Origin: Coenobita brevimanus
Lineage: Eukaryota > Arthropoda > Malacostraca > Decapoda > Coenobitidae
NCBI GenBank assembly: GCA_032717465.1
Contig: CM064712.1
Location: 20,296,717-20,360,716, forward strand
DNA: 64,000 nt
Direction of reading: 5' to 3'
Part shown: positions 1 to 11,042 of the stretch, piece by piece
Numbering within the stretch: position 1 is the stretch's first letter
Layout: each line of letters starts with the position of its first letter
Notes under the pieces: generated by a model
Seen by the model: the letters and a program-made list of their open reading frames with translations, nothing else
Told to the model about the DNA's origin: nothing
Database searches by the model: none
Translations under genes and position numbers: made by a program

Positions 1-413
1 CTCCTTCACATCCTCATTTGTCAATCTGTCTCTCCATGTGACTCCACAGGCTCCTCTCAAATAACTCATTTCTACTGCTCTCACTTTTGACTTGTGTCCT
101 TCTAACTACGTCCAAGCTTCACTTCCATACGTCAGAGTTGGTATCACAATATTGTCATGTAATAACCTTTTCACTTCCATGCTCACTTCCCTGTTTCTTA
201 TCACTGCCTTCAAGGAACCAGCAACCTAACTTCCTTGTTGTACGCATTTCAAGCACTTCACCCTCCAAACTTCCATCCTCACTCATCACACTACCCAAGT
301 ACTTAAACGTACTCACAGTTTCCATTTCCTCATCATCCAACCTCACTGTACATTCACTGACTTCACCTCTCTCGAAGACCATAACTTTACTTGTAGACAA
401 TAGACTTTATTAA
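1..413 (-). mobile_element. LINE family A fragment (RTE-like RT C-terminal part), cut by window edge
   Basis: Read on the minus strand, 155-400 encodes part of the region that follows the catalytic core of a non-LTR reverse transcriptase, including FKYLGSVMSEDGS, a pattern usual just downstream of the RT catalytic motif in RTE-like elements. The segment matches the RT end of the plus-strand copy at 620-3700 (FKYLGSVMNKNGS there) and the minus-strand copy at 36750-37330. Only the 3' part is present and the element runs off the left edge of the window. The clade assignment is by motif style only. Confidence 0.75.
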
Positions 414-619
414 TCCAGTAGAATGACACCTGCTTTTTTACATTCTTTATACCACCTCACGACACCATTCAGGTTAAGAAGAACCTCTGGTAGTTAAAAG
501 GTTGATGAATTTTTGCCAGGGTGAAAATCTTATAACCAACCAACAAGTGTTCCCTACATGTCAACAAGTGGGTTGGTGAAGGGTTAGCGCCCCTCCCCGG
601 AAAACATCTAACTAAGAGT
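414..619. other. Unassigned spacer
   Basis: No gene is seen. The stretch 541-606 (gtgggttggtgaagggttagcgcc and beyond) resembles the outer part of the SINE copies at 12630 and 45365, but the match is too short to call. Confidence 0.4.
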
Positions 620-755
620 ACAAACAAGAAGCCTCCGATCAAGACGGACCAACAGGTGACGACCAAGGACCGGATAAACGACAAGGTAGAGACTGCAACA
701 TGGAAGGTAAGGGATGCAAATGATGACGTGAAAGAGAGAGAGAGAGATTGTTCTG

Positions 756-994
756 GTGCTTGAGAGTGCAAAAGAGGACATATGTGGATTACCTAAGACT
801 AAATGGAGAGGCGCGAGTGTGAGAGTGTGGGAGAATGGATGGGGTATATGCACAGGAGCAGGTGAGAATGAGAGGGTAAAAGACGGTGTATGTGTTTTTG
901 TGCACAGGAGATGGAAGGAGAATATAAGAGAGTATGGATCATTTTGTTCAGGGATTGTGTGGGGAAGACTGAAAGTGGGAGTAAAAACGTGGGC

Positions 995-1033
<39 letters not shown>

Positions 1034-1289
1034 CACAATGCAAGATCGTGCAAGCAGAGTGAAAACAGAATTCTGGGCAAATGTGAAAGCGTGCATGGAA
1101 AAGTTTGAGCAGAATGAGAGAATGGTTTACATTGGAGATATGAATGGAAAAGTAGGGAATGTGAAGGTGGATGGCGTAGTTGGTGAGTGGTACGTACTTG
1201 GAAAAATGGATGAGGATGGCAGTGCTGTAGTGGACATTTGTGAGGGGAGGGGATTGGTGATAGTCAATGCTCTCTTTGGCAGAAACTAA
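756..1289 (+). pseudogene. LINE A endonuclease domain remnant
   Basis: The 177-codon frame carries LPKTKWRG (equivalent to the QETKW block holding the catalytic Glu, here replaced by K-T-K) and GDMNGKVG (equivalent to the GDFNA-VG block with Asp and Asn). Both belong to the exonuclease-endonuclease-phosphatase fold that nicks target DNA for LINE insertion. A GT microsatellite (998-1030) lies between the two blocks and translates as about ten V-C repeats, so the domain is disrupted. The first Glu position appears lost as well. The initiating Met is arbitrary because the homology begins further upstream. Confidence 0.7.
998..1030. repeat. (GT)n microsatellite inside LINE A endonuclease
   Basis: An uninterrupted GT run of about 16 units lies within the endonuclease reading frame of the decayed LINE. 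Confidence 0.95.
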
Positions 1290-2773
1290 TCTACAGGTAT
1301 ATGTGAGGAGTGAGGGAAAGGGTGGGTCGTGAACAGAAGGAAATGATTGATTATGTGTGTGTGGATAACAGAATGTGAATGTATGTAATGGATGCAAGAG
1401 CATACAGAGGTTCGGGGGAGTGGACTTTCTGACCCCCACTTGGTGGTAGTGAAAGTCAAGGTTCAAGTGCAGTGGAGGAATAGAACGAGGTAAGGACAGG
1501 AGGAAGCAGTCCATACAAAGAGAGTAGAAAGGTTGCAAGAGGATGAAAAAAAAAAAAAAGGCAGAATATTAGACAGAAGTGGGGTAAATGTGATTTGGAG
1601 CAGATGGCCGATGTGGATGGTGAGTGCAAGATATTTTCCGGAAAAGTCTGTGTAGCATGTGAGATGGTGTGTGTGGTGAAGAGAAAACGAAAGGAGATGC
1701 AAGGAAAAGCATGGTGGAATGAGGTGAGTGAAGCTGTGGCGTAAAAGAAGAAAGCATATTGAGAGTGGATGGGAAGCAAAAGCATGGAAGAAGTTGAGAG
1801 ATGGAAGAGGGAGTTATGTGTAGAAAGGAAGAAAGAGGTGAAAAGATTAGTAAGCGTGAGAGTAAGAAGAGACCTGATGAGGAATTTGGAAGGAATTTGA
1901 ACGTACGTTGGAGAGGGGGTAAAAAATGTTCTGGAAGGAGGTAATGAGAGTTATACAGGGAGATAAAAGATTTATTAGAGGAAGGAAAGATAGATAATCT
2001 TAGACTGATAGTTGAGAAGGGAGAAAAGGGAAGCAGATGGAGAGAACACTTTAAGGAACTGTTGAACAAAAAGAATGAAAGTAATGCGAGTATAAGTGGC
2101 AGAGACGTGGCTGGGAATTGGAGGGAGGTGAGAGGGGATGAGTAAAACAATAGGACGGAAGCAGTGGGAGCAATGAAGGAAGTCAGAATGGGGAAAGCCC
2201 CAGTAATTGATAGAGTCTGTTGTGAAAGGATGAAGAATGAGGGAGAGCTACTAGAAGAATGGATATGGAAGATGTGCAGATTGGCCTTGTAGGAATGTAG
2301 ATTCGCTGAGGATTGGAAGTTAGGTATAATAATCCACCTGTAAAAAGGTAAAAGTGAAAAAGAAGTGTGTGGTAATCATAGGGGCATTTGTGTTCTTAGT
2401 TCAATAGGCAACGTATGTTAGGATACTTTTTGACAGAGTTAGGGTAATAACAGAGAAATTAGTAAGAGGAGAAAATGGAGGTTTTAGGAAGGGAAGATGT
2501 TTTGTAGATCAGATATTCATCCTGAGACCTTTTCTGGAAAAGTTTCAAGAGAAGGGAAAAAGTTGTTTGAGGCCTTCATGGATATCGAGAAAGCATATGG
2601 CAGAATGGAAAGACAAGGAAGGTGGAAAATACTAAGAATATATGGAGTAAATGGGAAATTGTAGAATTCAATGAAGATTAAGTATGAGGGTGCTAAGGCT
2701 GTAGTGAGTATAGATGGTGAACTGAGTATAGTTTTCTGTCTGAATGTTTGACTGAAAGGTCAGGTTTCAATGG

Positions 2774-3061
2774 TTGTTCAATCTAAATATGGGTGCGGTT
2801 ATAAAAGAGATACAAGGCAGAGCAGTGGATGTTGAAGCGGCCCTAATGAGAAAGGGCAGCATTTGGAAACTTTCTGTATTGATGTTTGCAGATGATACTG
2901 TATTGTTAAGGGAAGACGAAAGGGAACTGCAAGACAAAGTGAATGAGTTTGAGGGAGTGTGTAAGAAAAGGAATCTAAAGGTGAATGTAAGAAAGAGTAA
3001 AGTCATTGTCTTCGAGAGAAAGGAAGTCATTGAATGTACAGTGAGGTTGGATAATGAGTAA
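2774..3061 (+). pseudogene. LINE A reverse transcriptase fragment with FADD catalytic motif
   Basis: This 95-codon open stretch contains MFADDTVLL, the metal-binding catalytic aspartate pair of reverse transcriptase, followed by a helix-rich segment and VRKSKVIVFER. It ends at a stop just before NEFKYLGSV, which continues in frame past the stop. Upstream RT blocks (2160-2760) lie in several frames with stops. It is a fragment of the parent LINE, not an independent gene. Confidence 0.75.
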
Positions 3062-3699
3062 CTGCAAAGAGTGAATGAATTTAAGTACTTGGGTAGTGTG
3101 ATGAATAAGAATGGAAGTTTGGAGAATGAAGCGCTTGAAAGCTTACAACAAGGAAGAAAGATGGGTGGTTCTTTGAAAGCTTTGATAAGAAATAGGGAAG
3201 TGAGCATGGTAGTAAAAAGTTCCTGCATGACAGCATTGTGATACCAACTCTTACATAAGGAATTGAAGCTTGGACCTTTTCGGAAGGACACAAGTCAAGA
3301 GTGAGAGCGGTGGAGATGAGTTGTTTGAGAAGAACATGTGGAGTTACATTGTGAGACTGACTGACAAATGAGGAAGTGAAAGAGCGTTGTTGGTGTGGCT
3401 GTAGATGTTATAGAAAGCGTTAGAAGAAATACAAAGAGATGGTTTGGCCATGTGGAGAGGATGGAGAGCAAGAGACTAACGAGGAGAGTGTGTGTGAGTG
3501 AGGTAGGTAGAAGAACGAGAGGGGGAGCCCGAGGATGAGATGGAAAGATGGAGTGGAGAGGTATTTGAGAAAGGGTGGTGTGAGTTGAGGGGAGGGCAGT
3601 GAAATTGGTGGGGGCCAGGGCGACGTGCAGGCGATTTTGTTTGTGGCCATCCCTTCCGGGAATAAGGCATCTGGCAATAAATAGACAGATTGATAGATA

Positions 3700-3830
3700 A
3701 AAAATCCACTGTTACCGTTGACGATGACGATGGTAACGATGACTATAATGACGACGATGATGATGATGACTGTCAATTTTGTTGTTATTGTTGTTGTTGT
3801 TGTGGTGGTGGTGGTGGTCACCTTTGGTTC
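3700..3830. repeat. Imperfect GAC/GAT and GTT/GGT trinucleotide tract
   Basis: GATGAC-type triplets at 3718-3770 pass into GTT/GGT triplets at 3779-3817. Open frames across it encode D-rich, N-rich or H-rich low complexity and are not genes. Confidence 0.85.
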
Positions 3831-4756
3831 GTCTCAAATTTGAACTCGGTGGTAGGTTTAAGTAACATTTTTCCTGCAGTCCTCCATCCTCGTTTCGGGA
3901 AGCAGCTGAGGGAAGATTGTATAACCAGGCAGCTGATCCACCCTGAGCTACCACGTTATATTGGTGCCACCACATGAAGGTGTCCCTATCCAACACCACA
4001 CCCACTGTAGAAAATCAAGTATCCTTTCACTCCTGGTGCAGAACAGACGAAACGTTTTGAAATACCCTTCCAAATGTGCTACTTCGCTATCACTGTATTG
4101 TTCTAGTCTGCATAACTTATTAACCTATTCCATAACGATACCCTGCGTACTAAATCATTCTTGCTATGCCCAGAGAGGATTTAGAAGTTAATTATTATCT
4201 AAGCTCATCACCCTAACAATGACTTGTATTATACTCGTGGTACAGTCAGAGAAATGAGTATCTTCCCCAAAGCTGACGTATTAATGGCGGAAGAGCCGAA
4301 CCATCTGGGGCACGCCATTAGTAGGGACAGGATCCTCATTGTGTTTCGCCAGTTGTAAATTTTCTTCAGACGAAACAGGGAAGACAGTTGCCTCCTTGAC
4401 TGCAGCATCATTGCTAACGTTATACTACGATAAGTATCTCTTTAACTGAATAAACTCGAGTGGTATAGATGGAATAAAATAAAAAGGTATAGTAGCACAT
4501 ACAGGGGTAATCGGCGAAGTGACGGGAATTGGAGTAAGAAGAGAAGGAAACAGACTTTATAGACAGGAAAATCCATTGCCGAATAATGTTAAACATTAAT
4601 TACTGAATATGAATGGGCCAAAATTAATGGCAATTAAATTGAACCAGTTCACTGTGGGAAAAAAAAAAAAAAAACGGATGAAAGTAGGAAAGAAGGTATT
4701 GATCAAATGGGGGCGTGAATAGCAGGACATGACACATTTGCAAATTACTTGAATTC
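3831..4756. other. Unassigned sequence
   Basis: No gene, terminal repeat or relative elsewhere in the window was recognised. A short A-run is present at 4660-4674. Confidence 0.5.
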
Positions 4757-4772
4757 TGATGTGTGTGTGTGT

Positions 4773-4840
<68 letters not shown>

Positions 4841-4911
4841 TTGCATGCATGAGCGCTACTGTAGCTCAAGCATTCTTCCTCATGTTTCGAAAAAGAAAGC
4901 TTTCAGTTCCA

Positions 4912-4968
<57 letters not shown>
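4757..4968. repeat. Two (GT)n microsatellites
   Basis: GT runs at about 4760-4839 (one TAT interruption) and 4915-4968 are separated by 75 bp of unique sequence. Frames across them give VCVC or THTH peptides only. Confidence 0.95.
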
Positions 4969-4969
<1 letters not shown>

Positions 4970-5490
4970 GCTGCAAATGCGAGATATGGGTCCGTAGATT
5001 TACTATCAGGACTTCAGGTTAATCTTAAAGACTCCATGTTACGCTAGAGGCTTTATTGGGAGCTTAGATGTTACACCTATGGAGTGTAGTTGATTTCTAA
5101 CTTCTCATACAGTCTTTCAGGGCACAGGTAGTGAGTTTCCTTTGTGTGTTGCCCAATGTCACCCCAACGCCGTTTACAGATAGAATTGTCTCTCCAGCAG
5201 AATCTGCAAGAGGTCTGCTGGTAACAGCCTGACACACAGATGGGTCAGCGCCAGATATCCAATTGCTTACTCTTAGTAGTACAAATATGAACTTGGAATT
5301 TGATTATCCTACAGTACTCGTGTCATAAGCTCCATTTTCTTGAGACTTTGACCATGAAGACAACTAAACAATCTCTCTAAAAATCCTTCAGTACGATTAT
5401 ATTTTCATTTTCTTGTTACAGTCAAGCAAACGTGTTCAGTTAGGCATTTCTCACAGCGACTTTATCCAGTACGTTCACCCTCCTAAACAC
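4969..5490. other. Unassigned sequence
   Basis: Nothing recognisable on either strand. Confidence 0.5.
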
Positions 5491-5491
5491 C

Positions 5492-5673
5492 TTGGCTAAT
5501 ATTCTCGTCGAGTAAGGAAGCTCCCTAACATATTTAAAGTGGTGAATTTTGTTTATTACACATTACTGTTCTCTTCTGTGTTATATAAATTATTTCAATA
5601 TCGCGCATACCCCTCAGAATAAATAACTAAGGAAGAGGTGTTTAGGAGCTTCCTTAAGCAGAGAATACCAGCC
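5492..5673. mobile_element. MITE family 1, copy at 5.5 kb
   Basis: This short TIR element has left end attctcgtcgagtaaggaag and right end cttccttaagcagagaat, which are inverted relative to each other and match the ends of copies at 9.3, 13.1, 47.1, 47.5, 59.2 and 60.1/61.7 kb. It is about 180 bp, has no coding capacity and an AT-rich centre. It is non-autonomous; the superfamily is unknown. Confidence 0.7.
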
Positions 5674-5759
5674 ATTATACACTGTTTTACATACTGCTTT
5701 GTGTATTGTGTATTGTAAGGGAAATGCAACTGAGCTTGGGAGCCAAGCATGTGCCTGTT

Positions 5760-5760
<1 letters not shown>

Positions 5761-5819
<59 letters not shown>
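5761..5819. repeat. (CT)n-(AC)n compound microsatellite
   Basis: About 15 CT units (5761-5791) are followed directly by about 14 AC units (5792-5819). Confidence 0.95.
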
Positions 5820-5822
<3 letters not shown>

Positions 5823-5946
5823 GAAAATGAGTAAGAAAAAGCGGTGAGAGAGAAGGCGAGGAAGAAAATTAGCGCCAGGAAGCATAATTCAGACAACAGT
5901 TTCTCGTCCTATTCTGGAAAAATTATTTTTTTCATAATTATATACC

Positions 5947-5959
5947 TTCTCAAGTGTGA
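5947..5959. repeat. Left target-site duplication of LINE B copy
   Basis: The 13-bp sequence ttctcaagtgtga is repeated perfectly at 6766-6778, flanking the LINE fragment 5960-6765. Confidence 0.9.
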
Positions 5960-6765
5960 GAAGGAATGAAAAAAGTGTTTAAATGTCGTTCGCTTAGAAT
6001 GGATGTAAAGAGAAGGCTGTATGAGGGTGTTGTGGTACCGACTGCGTTATATGGGGCTGAAACATGGAATATGGGTGTAGCAGAGAGGAAAAGTTTGAAT
6101 GTAATGAAGATGAGGTGTCTGAGGAGTATGTGTGGAGTGACGCGTATGGATCGAGTGAGAAATGATGAAGTGCGAAGGAGAACTGGAGTTGTTCGGGAGA
6201 TAGCTGGTAGAGTTGAGCAGAGGGTGTTGCGATGGTTTGGGCATATGGAGAGAATGGATAATGAGCGATTGGTGAAAAAGATAACTAGATCTGATGTGAG
6301 AGGTGTAAGGCTGAGAGGAAGACCACGAATAGGATGGATGGACAGTGTGAAGAGAGCGCTGGATGCGAGAGGGATGTCTGTTGAGCAAGGAAGAGTGGCT
6401 GTGCGTGACAGATATAAATGGAGAGAAATTGTGAATGAATAAGTGATGACACAGCCCTGAGGGGATATTCTCCCGCATTTGGTCTGATCAGCTAGTCAGG
6501 TCAGGTGCGGGTAAGGGGATGGGTCTGTTATGATGTGGCAGGGGTAAACCAGTTCTGCTGTCGGGCCCTGCTGCGGATGTCACTGATTGCATTGCGCAGT
6601 TGACCCTTGTGCGGTGTGGTGCGGTGAAGATCTGTCCGTTCTCCCCTTTGGGGCTAAGATGCGAATGAATGTGTTTGAATGGATGAGTAAATGGGGAGTG
6701 TGTCGTCCTGTCTCGGCTACCTCCCTTTCCTTGGGGTAAGCAGCCTAGGTATATAGATAGATAGA
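5960..6765 (+). mobile_element. LINE family B, 5'-truncated copy
   Basis: Open frame 5966-6442 (158 codons, intact) encodes the C-terminal part of the ORF of an RTE-like LINE: GAETWNMGV, CLRSMCGVTRMDRVRNDEVR, RWFGHMERM, RGRPRIGWMDSV. It is almost identical to the C-terminal part of the longer copy at 52021-54371, and here the frame is uninterrupted. A shared 3' UTR (6443-6750) ends in a GATA-type tail (tatatagatagatag). A perfect 13-bp duplication on both sides shows a single target-primed insertion that was truncated at birth. The near-identity and intact frame suggest relatively recent arrival. Confidence 0.92.
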
Positions 6766-6778
6766 TTCTCAAGTGTGA
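6766..6778. repeat. Right target-site duplication of LINE B copy
   Basis: ttctcaagtgtga, a perfect direct repeat of 5947-5959, begins exactly after the GATA tail of the LINE. Confidence 0.9.
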
Positions 6779-7479
6779 CTAATATTCCTCCTTCATAAAT
6801 TGTGTCATTGTATGTTGCTTGAGTACCACATATGTCCCTTGCTTCCATGTCTCTATCATTATTATCGTTCTTTTGATTACTGTATTACAGTAATCTTACT
6901 ACAGTATTTGTGCTTACAGTTATTGGTAGCAGTGATACTAGTACTGCTAATGCTGTTATTTCATAATTGACACAAAAAAATCACTTTCACCCACTTTGTA
7001 ACTAAAATGTCATGTGCTTAAACCTGAGATCGCAAAGAAGGATGTGACTCCAAGTTCTTCCTTATGATTTTTGAAGCACGTGATGAAGACGTATGTATCT
7101 GGCATTCTATATGGTTGCTGACTGCGTTCTGTAATATGGGATGCAGGCTGACCATACCTACTAACAACAGGTGTTCCATTAATGACCTTCAGTAATTAGG
7201 GGTTTGCATTCCACTTTGCAATTTATCGTATAATTATGATTACCAATAGTACCAATACACAAGTCCTGTATAAGACAGCCTATACAGTATGGATGGTGGG
7301 TGTTAGCGCGGAATTTGTGACATGTAGAGATGTAGGAGGACTACTGGGCCCCAAGGAGGACTACTGAGACTTGGGAATAGGCCCTGAAGCCTTTGCCCAG
7401 AGTCTGACACGTAAAAAAAAAACAATGAAAACAAGTATTTCTCATGCTGGTTGTTTATTACTGTCGCAAGAACATGCAG

Positions 7480-7480
<1 letters not shown>
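6779..7480. other. Unassigned AT-rich sequence
   Basis: No gene or terminal repeat was recognised. A short duplicated phrase, ggaggactactg, occurs twice around 7335-7367. Confidence 0.5.

Positions 7481-7529
<49 letters not shown>
7481..7529. repeat. (CT)n microsatellite
   Basis: About 24 uninterrupted CT units. Confidence 0.95.
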
Positions 7530-7530
<1 letters not shown>

Positions 7531-7659
7531 ACATCAACCATTCATATCAGTACAGTTTACCTAGCAATGGTTTCAGTTCTGCTTCCTTTACACGTCTCAC
7601 TTTTGCTTTCAGCAGCGCTCCTGAGAGTGACTTTCTAGTTTCTCCGATATGGTATATTA

Positions 7660-7724
7660 GTAACAACCACAACGAAAACCACAACAACAACAGCCACAAC
7701 AGCAACAACAACAACAACAATAAC
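7660..7724. repeat. (AAC)n trinucleotide tract
   Basis: Imperfect CAA/AAC triplets; frames across it give N-rich or V/L-rich low complexity. Confidence 0.85.
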
Positions 7725-7789
7725 CAGAGTCTCCCCATGGGGTAAATCACACCAGCCTCGAGCCGATACATATCTAGCGCGGCTCGGAA

Positions 7790-7916
7790 AATGACCTTGA
7801 CCTTGACTTACTTTCACCAATTTCGAACTCATAGGAGATTTTTATCTCTACTAAACACCTGTAAAATTTTGTGATGATATCTTGAGCGGTTGTGAAGTTA
7901 CTGTGGCAATAGACAC
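7790..7916. repeat. AGGTCA-type tandem repeat, unit 1
   Basis: This is the first of four related units of roughly 110-140 bp (7790-7916, 8710-8848, 8859-8950, 8951-9060). Shared phrases are gaccttga, ctttcaccaatttcgaac, attttgtgatgatatcttga and gcggttgcgaagttatc. Unit 1 is separated from unit 2 by the solo LTR at 7917-8705. The 5' phrase tgaccttgaccttgactt carries inverted AGGTCA half-sites. No coding capacity. Confidence 0.8.
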
Positions 7917-8705
7917 TGTTATGGAACAGAGAAAGATAATGTACACTTTAAGTGAGAATACTAAAAATCACTACTGTCCCGTAAAGTTCCAGGTTCAAAA
8001 CAAAAGAGTTAGGTAAAATTACAAGTTAAAGTTTAATGCTCAAACTAACAACAAAACATTCAGGACTCATAAGGATAATGTAATGGCAAAAAACAGGTTA
8101 AATATATGGTTAACTGCAATAGCCTCTATTAACAAGAAATTAGCATGAGTAAATTTATCTAAGTCAGCCCTGATAAAATGAGAATACCAGATAATACTCA
8201 GTGAATGCAAGATATATTATTACAGATACGAAATATTATTAATAAGGGCTGACACCCAAAACACATGAATCCCAAAAACCTGACTAGGCCTAAGAATTAA
8301 CACCTTACACTACACAGTACAAGAAAAAATGTAAAAACACTCATACTCAAATTACACAGCTGCTAGATGGTTGAAGACTTCCTGAGCACTCACAATAATA
8401 ACAACTGTACAGGGAAGGACAGAGATGTGAACAAAATGAGGAGTAGATCTAAGTGGCAATTAATGCAGAGACTGAGCTCAATATATAGGGGCCAGCAGAA
8501 CTTGATACAACTTGTAAGAAGGACGCGCAAATGAAGCCATAGGGGACAAAGAGTTGACAATCCTGCTCCGAACAACAGAAAGAACGACTTACTCTACTAT
8601 AAGAGCAGAAGGGGGGAGTGAGGTAGAACACGCTCGTGATCAAACATGCAGCATACTGTACCTTAGAATTACACAAAGGATGATGAAATCATAGGCTATG
8701 TAACA
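7917..8705 (-). mobile_element. Solo LTR of the 30.2-kb Gypsy element, minus orientation
   Basis: The reverse complement aligns end to end with the LTRs at 30208-30994 and 34796-35582. It begins tgttatggaacagag and ends catag-gctatgtaaca, and contains the complements of the LTR TATA region (ctcaatatatagg near 8478) and of the LTR internal phrases. The length of about 789 bp equals the 787-bp LTRs. It is flanked by the 4-bp direct repeat acac (7913-7916 and 8706-8709). No internal region remains, so it arose by LTR-LTR recombination or is a solo remnant. It is visibly more diverged than the paired LTRs are from each other, so it is older. Confidence 0.92.
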
Positions 8706-9057
8706 ACACACAGACCTTGAACGACTTTCACTAATTTTGAGCTTGTAGATTTTCATCCCTACTGCGAACCTGTTAAATTTTGTGATGATATCTTGAGCGG
8801 TTGCGAATTTATCGTGCTAACAGACACACAGACACACAAACAAGCTGAAAACAATAATCATAGGAGATTTTCATTCCTACTACACACCTTTAAAATTTTG
8901 TGATGATGTCTTGAGTGATTGCGAAGTTATCGCGGTAACAGACAGACAGACCTTGATCTACTTTCACCAATTTCGAACGCGTGATTGCTTTCTTTCCTTA
9001 CTACACACTTGTAAGATTTTGTGATGATATTTTGAGCGGTTGCGAAGTTATCATGCT

Positions 9058-9060
<3 letters not shown>
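8706..9060. repeat. AGGTCA-type tandem repeat, units 2-4
   Basis: Three more units related to 7790-7916, each carrying a version of attttgtgatgatat-cttgagcgg and ending in gttatcgtgctaacagaca-like sequence. The last unit runs straight into the (AC)n tract at 9061. Spacing is irregular (about 90-140 bp). Confidence 0.8.
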
Positions 9061-9134
<74 letters not shown>

Positions 9135-9200
9135 CAGAAAACAATGCCAACTTCGCTATTGCGGCTGTTAATAATAATAATAATAATAATAACAACAATA
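9061..9200. repeat. (AC)n and (AAT)n microsatellites
   Basis: About 36 AC units at 9061-9133 and an AAT/AAC triplet tract at about 9170-9200. Confidence 0.95.
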
Positions 9201-9249
9201 ACTCTTTTACCTGGAGGAGTTTCCTTACCTGACTGTGCTGAATGGAAAT

Positions 9250-9460
9250 GTGATTAGAAAGGTTACTGACACCTCTTCCTTACCGGTTTATTTCTGATTC
9301 TGCTCCTTTACTATAATCTGTGTTATTGATGCAATCTATGTCCACATAAAAAGATATATGAAGCCAATAAGAGGATATTAATGGGTAGTTTGGAAAATAA
9401 AACGCTAAAAAAAGGTGCTAGGCAGCTAGGGAGCCTCCTTACCCGACGAGAATATGAGCG
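9250..9460. mobile_element. MITE family 1, degenerate copy
   Basis: The right end gagcctccttacccgacgag, followed by aatatgag, matches the family terminus. The left side preserves cacctcttccttaccggttt but the outermost bases are poor. The centre contains the family phrase gaggatattaatgggt. Non-coding. Confidence 0.6.
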
Positions 9461-10305
9461 TTGGCGGTGAGTATTCCAGTAAAAATTCCGACAGTGCAGT
9501 GATCACAAGCACAAATGAAAGGCTATTTAAATAGAATGTTATTTTCCACCAGGCGGCATTAACCAAAACCTTCAGTGTAATCTATTCCCTCTCAAGACAC
9601 TTAATGAACTGGCAAAGATCTTTCTACTGCTGTTATTCTGAAGGAAAGTTTAACTTTACTCCCCAATAAATATGCAGGAAACACCACCATTAGGCAAGAG
9701 TTACGCTGGTGTACGGAAATGAGCAGCGGGAGGAGAGTGTGTGTTGGGGGCAATGAGGTGGTAGGGATTCAAATGCATATGAAGACAAGAGGGAGGGAGG
9801 GAGGGAAGAGTGATTAGTGGAGGTCTTTTCTAAGTTCTTTACAACGAATGTTAAATTTAATCTAATCATCTGGCAGTAGCAATAATAAAATGAAAAAGTA
9901 GCAACGATAAAAAAGATATGCATTAGAGAAGAAAATACTGATAGGATCTGCAACTGCTTTAAAATGCTTTGAGATCTTAAATGTAATAAGAAATAACCAC
10001 TTCACGGCAAGAAATTTATCCTAACAAGAATAAAATCTTAAGCGGCAACATCAGTGAAGTGAAAGTGGCGCCAGCATCCTAAAGCTGTTTCTTCTTCCTT
10101 GTGAAAACTAGCTTATTTGAGAGAAAAAAAAATCACAATCCTTCTTGTTTACCATCACCCCCTTGACCCGGTTGCCTTAAGGAAGTCACGTAATGTACAT
10201 GCCTTACTGTGTAGCTAGTTGTATGTTGTAGTTGTAGGAATGTACTGTATAACCATGAGGAAATCTGTTGTGGCTAGGTCAGAGTTCTTGCAAGCTCACC
10301 ATTCT
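9461..10305. other. Unassigned sequence
   Basis: No gene recognised. Only a short GGGA-rich patch (about 9785-9810) stands out. Confidence 0.5.
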
Positions 10306-10307
10306 CT

Positions 10308-10350
<43 letters not shown>

Positions 10351-10500
10351 CTATGTGATGTGGTACTACTGTCATATGACATGCTGTTAGTGTCATATGA
10401 TGTGGTGTCAGTCTTATCATGTAGTGTCAGTCTTGTGACCTGATGTCAGTGTCAGGAAATAGCGATAGTGTCATATGGTGTGGTATCAGTGTCAGAGGCA
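10306..10500. repeat. (CT)n microsatellite and adjoining degenerate GTGTCA repeat
   Basis: A CT run at 10308-10348 is followed by a degenerate tandem array (about 10360-10495) built from phrases such as tcatatgatgtggtgtcagt. Confidence 0.8.
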
Positions 10501-10728
10501 GGTCTTTACGTTAACAATTTTCACCGTACATGTATTGTGTGTGTAATTTCCTGAACTTCCAATAACCTCCTTTTTAACAACATAATGACACCTTCTCAGG
10601 GCTAATATATCCCCTTCACTACGAGACGCCTTTCCACTGGTGAACAGGATTGCCTGAGTGTAGCAAGGATAGAGTTAATATACCCTTTCATCAGTGCACA
10701 TAATGGGGATGATTAGACAAAATTCAGC

Positions 10729-10730
<2 letters not shown>

Positions 10731-10795
<65 letters not shown>

Positions 10796-10990
10796 TGTGT
10801 GTGTGGAAATAGATGGGAGTGTGTGTTTTGGATGGGTAAGGAGTGTGTGTGGAGTGGGGGAGCTGGAAGCATGAATAGAATACAGCTAGTGTGTGTGGAA
10901 GGATAGGGAAAGCGTGTTGAGTCAGGGAGGGTGGGTATAAAGGAAGAGCGTATATAAAAGGAAGAAGATAGCGAGGGTGAGTACAGTGGA

Positions 10991-11039
<49 letters not shown>
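10731..11039. repeat. Two (GT)n microsatellites with GT-rich spacer
   Basis: GT runs at 10731-10804 (one TTT interruption) and 10996-11039. The sequence between and after them to about 11250 is G- and GTG-rich, giving spurious long frames on both strands. Confidence 0.9.

Positions 11040-11042
<3 letters not shown>

Larger units (their letters stand above)
620..3700 (+). mobile_element. LINE family A, long decayed copy (endonuclease plus reverse transcriptase)
   Basis: This is a non-LTR retrotransposon with an apurinic-type endonuclease followed by reverse transcriptase, broken by many stops and frameshifts. In order: an endonuclease segment (about 690-1290) with LPKTKWRG and GDMNGKVG; a linker; RT motifs from about 2160 (GKAPVIDRVCCE near 2195, FMDIEKAYGRME near 2576, MFADDTVLL near 2882, FKYLGSVM near 3080); and a tail ending in a GATA-like run (aatagacagattgatagata, 3679-3698). 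Family B also ends in GATA repeats, so both probably prime on short tandem 3' ends. It resembles RTE-type elements. The 5' limit is approximate. The copy cannot be active. Confidence 0.8.

Noticed and set aside
6047..6478. 143-codon minus frame opposite LINE B, also 53206-53991 and 53628-54110
   Set aside because: Shadow frames on the antisense strand of a clear LINE RT coding region.
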